Shown: positions 27,047 through 36,729, counted from the first letter of the stretch. The stretch: 64,000 nucleotides of DNA from Roseiflexus sp. RS-1 (GCF_000016665.1 NC_009523.1:1302001-1366000); one strand, 5' to 3'. Translations and numbers: made by a program. Notes: generated by a model from the letters alone, not told the origin.

Positions 27047-28384
27047 ATGGGAAGATTGTTCCGCTACATCACGTATTCGATGGGAAACTTCGCCAACACC
27101 ATCGCCTATCAGGTCTTCGGGAACCGCATTCAGTTCTACTATGTCGATGTTTTGGGATTGAACGCTGCTGCGGCAGGGGTCATCTGGACGATCTATGGGC
27201 TGTGGAATGCCATCAACGATCCACTGATGGGGCAACTCTCCGACCGTACCCGCACATCGATGGGACGGCGCGTACCGTATGTGCTCTTCGGCGCCGTCCC
27301 TCTCGGACTCTCCTTCTTTTTCCTGTGGACGCCGCCCGGTCAGTCGCCGTGGATGCTTGCGGCGTATTTCCTGGTTATTCTCTTCATCTTCGATACCCTC
27401 TATAGCCTGACGATCATCGCCTACAACGCCCTCTTTCCAGAGGTGGCACCGCACCTGCGCGCGCGCATCGACCTTTCCGCCGTGCGCGAGGTGCTGGCAA
27501 CCATTGCGCTTCTGCTCGCCTTCATTCTCGCGCCGATCCTCGCCGAGGGGGTCGGCTATATCTGGATGGGCGCCATTATGGGAATACTGGTGGCGGCAGG
27601 ATACCTGATCTCGATGGTCGGCGTTCGTGAAGATCTCTCGAAGATCAAGGACGACCACGTTGGATTGATCGCATCGCTGCGCATTGCGCTCTCCAGCATT
27701 CCCTTCCGCTGGTTCATCGGCGCCAACATCGCCAAAGAATATATCTGGCTCGTGCTGGCAGCCATGCTTCCTTTCTGGCGCAAATATGCTCTTGGCATCC
27801 AGGGGCAGATCGAGGTCTTCGGTATCAATCTGAGCGGCGGCGATGCCGAAGCCATCCTGCTCGGCGTCCCGATCTTACTGACCATCCCGGCGCTGCTCGC
27901 CTGGCGACCGCTCGTAGCGCGGATCGGTCCGCGCCGGTCGTGGATTATCACCAGTTTTTGTTTCATCCCCGGTTTTCTTGCGATGATTCTCGCCACCGAC
28001 TTCACTACCGGACTGATCGGCACGCTGCTGGTTGTGCCAGGTCTGGCGGGTTCAATGATCATGCCGTTCCCGCTGATCTCCGAAGTTATCGATGACGACG
28101 CAGCGCGGCATGGGTACCGGCGCGAGGGCATCTTCTTCGGCATCAACGGCGGGATCACCAAACTGGCGTTTTCAGCCCAGGGCGTGCTCTTCGCTACCGT
28201 GCTCTCACTGTCGGGGTATGTTGCCGGCAGCGAGGTTCAACCGGAAAGCGCTGCATGGGGGGTGCGTTTCCTGATCGGTGTCACACCCATCATTGCTGCG
28301 CTGCTGATCGCTTTCTTCATGTGGAAATATCCGCTCGAACGCGCCGTCGGGCGCAACCTCGCCCTTGAAAGGAGTTCACCGTGA
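27047..28384 (+). CDS. GPH-family (MFS_2) sugar/glycoside:cation symporter
   Basis: A 445-residue, 12-helix carrier of the glycoside-pentoside-hexuronide family. ATG 27047 has AAGGAGGA 6 bp upstream; an earlier in-frame start would overlap the regulator gene. Diagnostic residues: YSMGNFANTIAYQVFGNRI in helix 1, YGLWNAINDPLMGQLSDRTR (Asn/Asp of the cation site) and GRRVPYVLFGAVPLG in the first loops, and RREGIFFGINGGITKLAF in helices 9-10. Family substrates include melibiose, xylosides and glucuronides, but some members carry other polar compounds, so the enzymes downstream are the better guide. It overlaps the next start by 4 bp, showing translational coupling. Confidence 0.9.
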   Translation: MGRLFRYITYSMGNFANTIAYQVFGNRIQFYYVDVLGLNAAAAGVIWTIYGLWNAINDPLMGQLSDRTRTSMGRRVPYVLFGAVPLGLSFFFLWTPPGQSPWMLAAYFLVILFIFDTLYSLTIIAYNALFPEVAPHLRARIDLSAVREVLATIALLLAFILAPILAEGVGYIWMGAIMGILVAAGYLISMVGVREDLSKIKDDHVGLIASLRIALSSIPFRWFIGANIAKEYIWLVLAAMLPFWRKYALGIQGQIEVFGINLSGGDAEAILLGVPILLTIPALLAWRPLVARIGPRRSWIITSFCFIPGFLAMILATDFTTGLIGTLLVVPGLAGSMIMPFPLISEVIDDDAARHGYRREGIFFGINGGITKLAFSAQGVLFATVLSLSGYVAGSEVQPESAAWGVRFLIGVTPIIAALLIAFFMWKYPLERAVGRNLALERSSP

Positions 28385-29805
28385 CTATTCCGCCGATCAG
28401 CATGACGCCGGACGAAATCATGGCAACACTGCGCAGGTTCAAGGCGCACGACATGGACTGGCAGTCTGGTCGCGTCTTTGCGTATATCTATCAACCCCAC
28501 GAAACAGCAGCGGCAGTGGTTAGAGACGCTTATATGCTCTATCTCGCCGAAAACTGTCTCGACCCGACGATATTCCCCAGCATCGCACAACTGGAGCGCG
28601 ACGTGGTGCGCATGATCGCCGGTCTGCTCCAGGGCGATGAACAGGTTGCCGGCAATGTGACCGGCGGTGGCACGGAGAGTATTCTGCTGGCGGTTAAGGC
28701 TGCCCGCGATTGGGCGCGCGCTCACCGACCCCATATCGCGCAACCGGAAATGGTGCTGTCGCGGACGGCACACGCAGCATTTCACAAAGCGGCGCACTAC
28801 TTCGGCGTCAAACCGGTGGTCGTCGCGTTCGATCCGGCGACATTCGAGGCGGATGTGGCAGCAATGCGCGCGGCAATCACCGATAACACAATCCTGCTCG
28901 TGGCGTCGGCGCCATGCTATTCGCAGGGCGTTATCGATCCCGTTCCCGCAATTGCGTCGCTGGCGCGGGAGTATGGACTCCTCTGCCACGTCGATGCGTG
29001 TGTTGGCGGCATCTATCTCTCCTTTTTGCGGAAACTCGGATATGCGGTTCCTCCCTTCGATTTCAGCATTCCCGGCGTCACATCCCTCTCTGTGGACATG
29101 CACAAATACGGATATTCCGCCAAGGGCGCTTCGCTTATCCTCTACCGCGACCGCGCCCTGCGGCGGTATCAGATGTTTGCTTCGACCGACACAACCGGCT
29201 ATACCCTCATCAACCCGACGGTTCTCAGTTCGCGGTCGGCTGGACCGATTGCCGGTGCGTGGGCGATCCTGCACCACCTGGGTGAAGCGGGGTACCGGGA
29301 GATCGTAGCGACGGTGCAGGCGGCGACAGAGCGGTTGATCGCCGGCATCAACGCGATTGACGGGTTGTTTGTGCTGGGGCAGCCAGCCATGAGCATGTTT
29401 TCCTTCGCCTCGAACAACATCAATGTGTTTCATCTGGCTGATGCGTTGCGTCGGCGCGGGTGGTATCTTCAGCCGCAGTTTTCGACGCCGCTTTCGCCGC
29501 GCAATCTGCACGTCTCCGTCACGTATGGCGTTGCACACAACGTCGAGGCGCTGCTCGCCGATCTCGCCGCCTGCGTGGAAGAGGTGCGCCAGGCGCCGCC
29601 AACCGATCCGACGCTCATCCAGACACTTGTTTCTGCAATTGCGCGCGATCCATCTCCAGCAACGATCATGGAACTGATGGCGGCAATCGGTTTGCGACCG
29701 GGCGCCTTGCCGCAGGAGATGGCGCTGATCAACGATGTCCTCGATGCGTTGCCGGATGCCGTAGCAAATGAGATTGTGATCGACTTTTTCAACAATCTGT
29801 ACTGA
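28381..29805 (+). CDS. PLP-dependent decarboxylase/lyase, sphingosine-1-phosphate-lyase-like
   Basis: A 474-residue fold-type I PLP enzyme. The GTG start overlaps the carrier's stop (GTGA), with AAAGGAG upstream. Motifs: phosphate loop NVTGGGTESILLAVKAARDW, stacking His in SRTAHAAFHKAA, Asp205 in CHVDACVGG, and the Schiff-base Lys242 in SVDMHKYGYSAKGAS, which matches the DxHKYG(Y/F) signature of sphingosine-1-phosphate lyases and related group II decarboxylases. These enzymes cleave a C-C bond to give an aldehyde and an amine, or remove carboxylate. No membrane anchor is present, unlike the eukaryotic lyase. The substrate is unknown. The context (carrier, aldehyde-handling fusion enzyme, amide hydrolase) suggests a retro-aldol or decarboxylation step on an amino compound. 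Confidence 0.88.
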   Translation: MTIPPISMTPDEIMATLRRFKAHDMDWQSGRVFAYIYQPHETAAAVVRDAYMLYLAENCLDPTIFPSIAQLERDVVRMIAGLLQGDEQVAGNVTGGGTESILLAVKAARDWARAHRPHIAQPEMVLSRTAHAAFHKAAHYFGVKPVVVAFDPATFEADVAAMRAAITDNTILLVASAPCYSQGVIDPVPAIASLAREYGLLCHVDACVGGIYLSFLRKLGYAVPPFDFSIPGVTSLSVDMHKYGYSAKGASLILYRDRALRRYQMFASTDTTGYTLINPTVLSSRSAGPIAGAWAILHHLGEAGYREIVATVQAATERLIAGINAIDGLFVLGQPAMSMFSFASNNINVFHLADALRRRGWYLQPQFSTPLSPRNLHVSVTYGVAHNVEALLADLAACVEEVRQAPPTDPTLIQTLVSAIARDPSPATIMELMAAIGLRPGALPQEMALINDVLDALPDAVANEIVIDFFNNLY

Positions 29806-29845
29806 AGATATCGTTTCGGTTCAGTTGAGACCGAAGGGGAAGACC

Positions 29846-32389
29846 ATGAATCGAACAACCTATCCGCAGCGCACCTGGCTCATCACCGGTTGCGCGACCG
29901 GCTTTGGCGCCCGCCTGGCACAGCAAGTGATCGATCGCGGGGAGCGCGTCGTCGCTACCGACCGCGCTGTTGACGCGCTGGCGCATCTGCACACCGACGA
30001 TCCTGCGCGCTTGCTGCGTCTGGCGATGGATGTCACCGACCCGGATGCCGTCCGTCGCGCTGTTGAGATGGCGGTGGCGCGCTTCGAGCGTATCGATGTG
30101 CTGGTCAACAACGCTGGTCTCGGACACGGCGGACCGCTGGAGGAAGCACGAGTGGACGATATTCGCCGCCTCTTCGATGTGAATATCATTGGTATGATGA
30201 TCGTGACGCAGGCGGTTCTTCCTCATATGCGCGCATCTGGTGGCGGGTATATTATCAATATCTCGTCGGACAGCGGCGTCGTGGGATTTCCCTTCCAGGG
30301 CGTCTACACCGCCACCAAGCATGCCGTCGAAGGTTTCTCCGACTGTCTCTATCAGGAAGTAACCCCCTTCGGCATCCGTGTATCGGTCATCCAGCCATGC
30401 GGCATGTTCAAAACCGACATGCCCGCCAGTACGATCACCGCTGCCAGAGCCGCGATCCGTCCTGACAGCCCGTACTATGCCCGTGCCACCCGCATGGCGG
30501 ACGCGCTCGCCGCTGCCTGGGAGCAGAGCAGTGATCCGCAGGACGTGGTCGATGCGATCATCGAGGTTGCCGATGCCGATCCGCCGCCGCTGCGCCGCCG
30601 CGTCGGTCCGCCCGACCGCACCGCGCTGCCCGGTTTGCGTCAGCGGATGTCGCACGAAGAGTTCGTCACATTCATCTATCGTATGACCAGCGAAGATGTC
30701 GCGCGACCTGCCATGCCGCGCGGGCGCGTCGATGGCGGACGACTGGTGGTACGCACGCTGCGCGAAGCGGGGGTGACGCATGCCTTCACCATCGTTGGCG
30801 GACATAACTACCAGCTGGTCAATGCCTGCCGCGAAGAGGGCATCCGTGTTATCGACGTGCGCAACGAGATGCACGCCGCGCATATGGCGGATGCCTTCGC
30901 TCGCTTTACCCGCCGACCGGCGCTGCTCACCGTCGATGCCGCACCAGGTCTGGTCAACGCTATCGCCGGAATTGAAGTCGCATATGAGGCGCAGGTTCCG
31001 CTGATTATTGCCTGTGCCCAGGGGTCGCTGGCAGGGCGCGACATCGGTGTCATGCAGGCGATCGATCAACTTCGACTGTTGCGCCCGGTCACCAAATGGC
31101 AGCGCACATGTTTCGATGTGAAACGGTTGCCGGAATACACCGCCGCTGCGTTGCGTCACGCAACAACGGGCCGCCCCGGTCCGACGTTTCTCGACTTTCC
31201 GCTGGAAGTGATGCAGGCGATGGTGGACGAAGATGCCGTGACCTTTCCACGCAACTATCGTGTGACGACGGGACCAGCAGGAGATCCGGCACTGGTGCGC
31301 CGGGCGCTTGACCTGATTCGACGCGCACGACGGCCGCTCCTGATCGTCGGCAGCGGCGTCTGGTGGGCACACGGCGACGACGAACTGCGTCGCTTCGTCG
31401 AGACAACCGGCATCCCTGTGCTCAGTCGCAACCTGGCGCGCGGCATCATCCCCGATGACCACCCGCTTTCAGCCGGGTTCTATCCCACGCCAGCTGCGAT
31501 GGCAGACGCTTTCCTGGTGATCGGGACACGTCTCGACTGGACGATTGGATACGGGCGTTTTCCCCTCTTCAACCTGGACGCTCCCGTCGTTCAGGTAGAT
31601 ATTCACGCTGAAAGCATCGGCAAAACGCGACCGATCGATGTTGGGATTATTGGTGATGCGGCGCAGGTGCTGCGACAACTCAACGACCTCGTTGCGGCGG
31701 GCGGGGAGTGGGCAATGGAAGCGGCGTGGCCCCCCATGGCACACGGGAGCATTGCCATGATGCGTCAGGAAACTGCGGCTGCCGCAAACCTTCCAGCCCG
31801 CCCGTCCGACCGCCCCATGCATTCGATCCAGTTGATGCAGGCGCTGGCAACATGCCTGCCGCGTGAGGCGATCAAAGTGGTGGACGGCGGTTACAGCGCG
31901 GCGTTTGCGATTCAGTATCTCGATGCCACCGTTCCTGGTGGGGTGACGTGGGTGGGCAGCACCGGACATATCGGGGTGGGATTGGGTTTTGCCATCGGCG
32001 CCAGACTGGCACATCCCGACAGCCCGGTGGTGGCGATCATGGGTGATGGCGCTTTTGGGCTATGTGGACTGGAGTTCGATACTGCAGTGCGCCACCAGCT
32101 GCCGATTATCGTGGTGATCGCCAACGACGAAGGGTGGGGTGAGACGCGCGATGGACAACGGCGACGGTGGGGCGATGCGGCAGTGATCGGTACGCATCTG
32201 GGACCACGCCGTTACGACGAACTGGCGCGGGCGCTCGGCGGCTATGGCGAACGTGTCGAACGACCGGAGGAGATTGCGCCCGCCATTCGACGCGCCTTCG
32301 AGTCGGGAGTGCCGGCGATCATCGATGTGCATACCGATCCGGAACAGCGCAGCACGGCAGTCGCCGGATTGCCCTGGATCGTTGAGTGA
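29846..32389 (+). CDS. Fusion: short-chain dehydrogenase + thiamine-diphosphate enzyme
   Basis: An 847-residue protein from ATG 29846 (AGGGGAAGA upstream). Residues 1-275 form a complete classical SDR: TGCATGFG at 14-21, NNAG at 88-91, Ser140/141, and YTATK with Tyr154 and Lys158. Residues 295-847 form a complete ThDP enzyme of the acetolactate synthase / benzoylformate decarboxylase superfamily: the Pyr-domain catalytic Glu341 in DVRNEMHAAHMADAFAR, a central domain, and the PP-domain metal motif from GDGAFG (about 733) to the Asn in IANDEGWG (about 759). No frameshift lies between the halves. Both active sites look intact, so the protein should both form or cleave a carbon-carbon bond through ThDP and reduce or oxidise a carbonyl with NAD(P). 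I know of no standard enzyme with this layout; the substrate is unknown. Confidence 0.9.
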   Translation: MNRTTYPQRTWLITGCATGFGARLAQQVIDRGERVVATDRAVDALAHLHTDDPARLLRLAMDVTDPDAVRRAVEMAVARFERIDVLVNNAGLGHGGPLEEARVDDIRRLFDVNIIGMMIVTQAVLPHMRASGGGYIINISSDSGVVGFPFQGVYTATKHAVEGFSDCLYQEVTPFGIRVSVIQPCGMFKTDMPASTITAARAAIRPDSPYYARATRMADALAAAWEQSSDPQDVVDAIIEVADADPPPLRRRVGPPDRTALPGLRQRMSHEEFVTFIYRMTSEDVARPAMPRGRVDGGRLVVRTLREAGVTHAFTIVGGHNYQLVNACREEGIRVIDVRNEMHAAHMADAFARFTRRPALLTVDAAPGLVNAIAGIEVAYEAQVPLIIACAQGSLAGRDIGVMQAIDQLRLLRPVTKWQRTCFDVKRLPEYTAAALRHATTGRPGPTFLDFPLEVMQAMVDEDAVTFPRNYRVTTGPAGDPALVRRALDLIRRARRPLLIVGSGVWWAHGDDELRRFVETTGIPVLSRNLARGIIPDDHPLSAGFYPTPAAMADAFLVIGTRLDWTIGYGRFPLFNLDAPVVQVDIHAESIGKTRPIDVGIIGDAAQVLRQLNDLVAAGGEWAMEAAWPPMAHGSIAMMRQETAAAANLPARPSDRPMHSIQLMQALATCLPREAIKVVDGGYSAAFAIQYLDATVPGGVTWVGSTGHIGVGLGFAIGARLAHPDSPVVAIMGDGAFGLCGLEFDTAVRHQLPIIVVIANDEGWGETRDGQRRRWGDAAVIGTHLGPRRYDELARALGGYGERVERPEEIAPAIRRAFESGVPAIIDVHTDPEQRSTAVAGLPWIVE

Positions 32390-32400
32390 AGGGAGAAACC

Positions 32401-33825
32401 ATGCCACCTGGAGCAGCATCAGAGACGCTTCACACGGTTATCTCGCATCTACGCACACAGCAGCAATCGCTTCTGGAGGCGCTGCACGAGATTCTCTCGA
32501 TTCCCAGTGTCAGCATGGATCCGGCGCACACCGCAGATATGACAACTGCTGCACAGTGGCTGGCAGACTATCTGCGACGCATCGGCATGGATCATACCGC
32601 GATCATCGCCGACGATGGGCATCCGATGGTCATCAGCGAGTGGTTAGGAGCAGGCAATACGGCGCCAACGTTGCTGATCTACGGGCACTACGATGTGCAA
32701 CCTGCCGATCCGACGGATGCCTGGTACACGCCGCCTTTCGTTCCAACAGTGAGAAACAACGCCATGTATGCCCGCGGCGCGTCTGATGATAAGGGGCAGG
32801 TTATGGCGGCAATCGCTGCGCTCGAGGCATGGCTGCATGTGACCGGGAGATTGCCGGTGAATGTCAGACTGATCATCGAGGGTGAAGAAGAAACGTCCAG
32901 CGTGGCGCTGCGGCGTTTTGTTCGCACGCAACCGGAACGTCTGCAATGCGATGCCGTGATGATCATCGACTCGACAATGTTTACCCCGCAGCAACCGCTC
33001 ATCCTGTACGGAACGCGGGGGAACTGCTACCTGGAGATCACGGTTCGCGGACCTGCGGGTGACCTGCACTCAGGAACCTTTGGCGGCGCAGTAGAAAACC
33101 CTTTCAATGTTCTGGTCCGGTTGCTGGCGGCGCTTCAGGATGGCGTAACCCGCCGCGTGCGCGTGCCAGGTTTTTATGACCGGGTGCGCGCCGTCGATGA
33201 TACCGAACGGCGTCTGCTGGCATCACTGCCACTTGATGACGCTGCTCTTCTGAGGATGACCGGCGTACCGGCGCTCGCAGGCGAAGCCGGCTTTTCCGCT
33301 ATCGAACGCGCCAGCATTCGACCCACCCTGGATATTCACGGCATCGGCGGCGGTTTCACCGGACCAGGGAAGAAAACCGTCATCCCGGCACAGGCGACGG
33401 CGAAAATCTCAATGCGGCTTGTTCCATACCAGGCGCCGCACGAAATCGTACAGTTCGTCACCCGGTTTTTGCAGGAGCAGGCGCCGCCAACCGTTACACT
33501 CGATGTGAAGGTGCTGAGTGCATCCCATCCTGTCCTCATCGATTATCGCGCCGGAGCGATACAGGCTGCATCGCGGGCGTTCGAGGCAGCCTTCGGTGCG
33601 CCGGCAGCCTTCACGATCGGCGGGGGCACATTGCCAGTTGCCGCCGATCTGCAGGAGGCGCTGCGGGCGCCGCTGGTCATAACCGGTTTCGGCTTGCCCG
33701 ACGACAATATGCATGCGCCGAACGAAAAACTGAACCTCGACTGCTTTGCGCGCGGGTGCGAAATGATCGCCCACTACCTGGCGCTGCTGGCGGCGTCTTC
33801 TGGGGCGCAACCCTCTGCTCCCTGA
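32401..33825 (+). CDS. M20-family metallopeptidase / dipeptidase
   Basis: A 474-residue member of the ArgE/DapE/CPG2 family. ATG 32401 follows AAGGGAGAA and lies 11 bp after the fusion gene. Zinc ligands and catalytic residues are visible: GHYDVQP (His96, Asp98), ARGASDDKGQ (Asp129/130), IEGEEETSS (general base near Glu163), and the late His in DDNMHAPNEKL. HSGTFGGAVENPFNVL marks the inserted dimerisation domain. The pattern is that of CNDP-like dipeptidases, which hydrolyse dipeptides or N-acyl and N-carbamoyl amino acids in the cytoplasm. As the last gene of the operon it could release the amine that the PLP enzyme uses. It ends 3 bp from the convergent permease gene; no terminator fits between. 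Confidence 0.93.
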   Translation: MPPGAASETLHTVISHLRTQQQSLLEALHEILSIPSVSMDPAHTADMTTAAQWLADYLRRIGMDHTAIIADDGHPMVISEWLGAGNTAPTLLIYGHYDVQPADPTDAWYTPPFVPTVRNNAMYARGASDDKGQVMAAIAALEAWLHVTGRLPVNVRLIIEGEEETSSVALRRFVRTQPERLQCDAVMIIDSTMFTPQQPLILYGTRGNCYLEITVRGPAGDLHSGTFGGAVENPFNVLVRLLAALQDGVTRRVRVPGFYDRVRAVDDTERRLLASLPLDDAALLRMTGVPALAGEAGFSAIERASIRPTLDIHGIGGGFTGPGKKTVIPAQATAKISMRLVPYQAPHEIVQFVTRFLQEQAPPTVTLDVKVLSASHPVLIDYRAGAIQAASRAFEAAFGAPAAFTIGGGTLPVAADLQEALRAPLVITGFGLPDDNMHAPNEKLNLDCFARGCEMIAHYLALLAASSGAQPSAP

Positions 33826-33828
33826 GCG

Positions 33829-36216
33829 CTACTCATACGCCAGCACCTCGCGTACCGTGAGGCGCGTCGCCTGATATGCCGGCACGAGGCTTGCAATTGC
33901 CGCGACGATCGTCACCAGCACCAGCCAGATGATCGCACCGCCAACCGAGAACGAGAAGGTCAGCGGTGTCTGGAAGAACGCCATACCCACGGCATCGGAG
34001 ATCAGTTTCGCCAGCGGAACGGCAACGATCATCGCCAGCGCCCAACTCAGCACGCCAATGATGATACCCTCGGTCACAACAATGCGCTGTACCGCGCCGT
34101 TCGATGCGCCGATGGCGCGCAGAACGCCGATTTCGCGGGTGCGTTCGAGCACATTGATGCTCATCGTTCCCATCAAGCCCAATCCGCCGACAGTTGCCAG
34201 CAGGAGCGCCATGACCAGCAGAAAGGCGACCAGGATGTTGAAGAACAGTTCGTTCTGCTGCCGGATGCTTGCGACGGTCTGCGTGAACGCAAGCCGCATG
34301 CCGAGCGATTTGTAATGCTCATCGAGCGCCTTTGCGACCCGCTCCTGATTGGCGGCGTCCGCCGGTTCGATCTGCACCACAAGGATGGCGGCGCGTCCAA
34401 CGAAGCCGTTGACGCGCGCAAAGTATGGATAGTTGGTGTACACCATCGCCTGCCCGCCAATGCCGCGCACAATGCCGACCACGTTCCACTCCATCTCGCG
34501 GCGGTCGATCTTCAGCGTCACGGTATCGCCGACCTTGATATCAGGTTCCAGGCTGAGCACACTCGAATTGATCACCAGTGCGTTTTCATCATCAGGGAGC
34601 AACCAGCGTCCCTCAAGAACGGTCGGAATGATCATGCGCGTGTCAGCGGGCACCGAGTACATGAACAGTTCTGCGCTTTCTGTGCCGTTTGCGCGAACGC
34701 GACGCACCGACCTCCCGCCCCAACTCTCAGCAACGGTCACACCGGGCACGGCCAGCGCCTCGCGTTCGATCTGTTCGACGCGATAAAAGCGCGAAAACAT
34801 CCCCATGACATCAAAATTGAAGTATTTCAGCGCATCGTCCAGCGTCAACAGCATCGAGTCGCGCACGCTGAACACCGACATGAAGATGACGCCCGAGAGC
34901 GTGAGCGTCATCATTGTCAACGTCAGCCGTCCTTTGCGCCGAAAGGTGTTGCGGAGCGATAACATCAACGGACGAGAGAGTCCGTGAATACGCTCCAACA
35001 GACGATCAATGCGACCACGCCCAAAGCGTCCCTTCCCCAGACCGTAGCCGCTGATCGCCTCATGAACCGTCACGCGGGCGCCGCCGAAGATCGGCAGGAG
35101 CGCTGCCAGCAACGGCGTGATCAGACCGACAGCGATCATGATCAGCCACGCCTCAAGCGGCATTGCCAGACTGGTCACATCGGTGTTCATCATACCGGCG
35201 ATGAGGATGGTGAGACCTGCGGCAACCAGATACGCCAGCGGCATTGCAATCACCAGCGCCATCCCCCCAAGCAGCAGCACGCCTGCGAGATACATAACGA
35301 CGATATCGACCGAGCGGGCGCCGATGGCTTTCATCACGCCGATTTGCCGCACCTGCTGGGTCAGCAGCGCCGATATCGTATTAACGACCAGAAAGCCGCT
35401 GGCGAACAACGAGAGCGCGCCCAGTAAACCAAGCAGCAAGAATAACGGTTGCAACACCTGATACGCCGGATGCCGTCCGGGTTCCGGCAGGTAGGTGAAG
35501 TAGACGGCGCGACCGCTGCTTTCGATCTTGCTCCGCACCAGGGCGGCGACGGCTTCAATATGCTGCTTGTCGAAGCGATCACCGGTCACGGTGATATCCA
35601 ACCCGGTGTAGAACTGGGGTTGATCGAGCCATTCGAGCGACTCGAACGTCATGAATGCATACGTCTGGTTGGTCAGGGCTGCTGGCGGAAGGTTGGGAGT
35701 CGCCACAACTCCGGCGATGCGCATGCGGCGCTGAGTTTCATTGGTCAGTCGAATAGTCACGGTATCCCCGATTGCGGCGCCGGTCAGCGGCAGCGATGCG
35801 CGTTCGATCAGCAATTCGCGGTGGGGCGGGGGCCATGCGCCTGCCACCGGGAATACTTTATTGATCCGCATGTCTTCAAAGTCGCGCACAACATAGATCG
35901 TCAGATCGCGCCACTGATCAGAACCGATCTGGATGCGTGCGTTGACGGTTTGACTGCCGACAGCCTCAGCGACGCCGGGGATCCGACGTACTGAACGCAC
36001 CAGGTCGTCATCGAACGCATCGCAGTAGATCGATACATCGGCGGGGTTGACTGCCAGGTATGCGGCAGTCATCTCACGTGACAGCAACGCATTGGCGCCA
36101 GCGATTGCGCCAATCGCGAAGACACCGACAGCGATCGACAGGACGACCAGGAGGGTGCGGGTTTTATTGCTCCAGACATCGGCGAAAACTTTGCGCCAGC
36201 GCGGGCTCAGCATCAT
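33829..36216 (-). CDS. Fused double FtsX/MacB-type ABC permease
   Basis: A 795-residue membrane protein. ATG 36216 is chosen from AAGGAGC just upstream; an in-frame extension to 36435 would run into groES and has no membrane character. Layout: cytoplasmic start WRKVFADVWSNKTRTLLVVL, helix 1, a large extracytoplasmic MacB-PCD domain, three helices (FtsX domain), then the same arrangement again from about residue 435 (LMLSLRNTFRRKGRLTLTMM), ending in three more helices. Eight helices in all, typical of the lipoprotein/antibiotic-export-like permeases in which two modules are fused. The ATPase partner (LolD/MacB-NBD type) is not beside it, and the upstream gene is divergent groES, so the ATPase is presumably elsewhere. 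The exported substrate is unknown. Confidence 0.9.
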   Translation of the reverse strand: MMLSPRWRKVFADVWSNKTRTLLVVLSIAVGVFAIGAIAGANALLSREMTAAYLAVNPADVSIYCDAFDDDLVRSVRRIPGVAEAVGSQTVNARIQIGSDQWRDLTIYVVRDFEDMRINKVFPVAGAWPPPHRELLIERASLPLTGAAIGDTVTIRLTNETQRRMRIAGVVATPNLPPAALTNQTYAFMTFESLEWLDQPQFYTGLDITVTGDRFDKQHIEAVAALVRSKIESSGRAVYFTYLPEPGRHPAYQVLQPLFLLLGLLGALSLFASGFLVVNTISALLTQQVRQIGVMKAIGARSVDIVVMYLAGVLLLGGMALVIAMPLAYLVAAGLTILIAGMMNTDVTSLAMPLEAWLIMIAVGLITPLLAALLPIFGGARVTVHEAISGYGLGKGRFGRGRIDRLLERIHGLSRPLMLSLRNTFRRKGRLTLTMMTLTLSGVIFMSVFSVRDSMLLTLDDALKYFNFDVMGMFSRFYRVEQIEREALAVPGVTVAESWGGRSVRRVRANGTESAELFMYSVPADTRMIIPTVLEGRWLLPDDENALVINSSVLSLEPDIKVGDTVTLKIDRREMEWNVVGIVRGIGGQAMVYTNYPYFARVNGFVGRAAILVVQIEPADAANQERVAKALDEHYKSLGMRLAFTQTVASIRQQNELFFNILVAFLLVMALLLATVGGLGLMGTMSINVLERTREIGVLRAIGASNGAVQRIVVTEGIIIGVLSWALAMIVAVPLAKLISDAVGMAFFQTPLTFSFSVGGAIIWLVLVTIVAAIASLVPAYQATRLTVREVLAYE

Positions 36217-36429
36217 GGCATGCTCCTTGAAGATACCTGCTGGTGGGACGAATGCAGAGCGTTCAGAGTTGCGCTGAAACTGAGCAGGGGTGGTGGTTTG
36301 TCTTCTCAAGCACATGTCTAATATATCACCAACATGCCGCTTATACTCTTCTAACACTGTGACGCTATAGAATCTAGTGTCAATTTCCCAAAACACACAG
36401 AACACGCAATCCGATAAGGAGGCGAGCCT

Positions 36430-36726
36430 ATGCATGTTCGACCATTAGGCGATCGGGTTGTCGTCAAGCCCAAACCCAGGGAAGAAAAGACCAAAGGCGG
36501 CGTCATCCTGCCTGATACCGCCTCGAAAGAGCGGCCTATGCAGGGTGAAGTCATCGCCGTCGGACCGGGGCGGCACACCGATGACGGCAAACTCATCCCC
36601 ATCAGCGTCGAAGTCGGTCAACAGGTGTTGTTCGCCAAATATGCCGGAACTGAATTCAAAATCGATGATGAAGAGTATCTGATCCTGCAAGAACGCGATC
36701 TGCTTGGCATCATTCAGGAGGAATAG
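36430..36726 (+). CDS. groES: Co-chaperonin GroES
   Basis: A 98-residue heptameric lid of the GroEL chamber. ATG 36430 lies behind GGAGGCGAG. It opens MHVRPLGDRVVVKPKPREEK and has the mobile loop KTKGGVILPD and the conserved VLFAKYAGTEFKIDDEEYLI. It is normal in length and complete. It lies 3 bp before groEL. I looked for the HrcA-type CIRCE inverted repeat in 36217-36429 and do not see one, so control is either by another factor or by a site I cannot recognise. The 213-bp gap is shared with the divergent permease gene. Confidence 0.98.
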   Translation: MHVRPLGDRVVVKPKPREEKTKGGVILPDTASKERPMQGEVIAVGPGRHTDDGKLIPISVEVGQQVLFAKYAGTEFKIDDEEYLILQERDLLGIIQEE

Positions 36727-36729
36727 CCT

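Noticed and set aside
29789-31462. Antisense 557-codon frame over the SDR-ThDP gene
   Set aside because: Complement of two well-supported domains; no recognisable fold or start signal.
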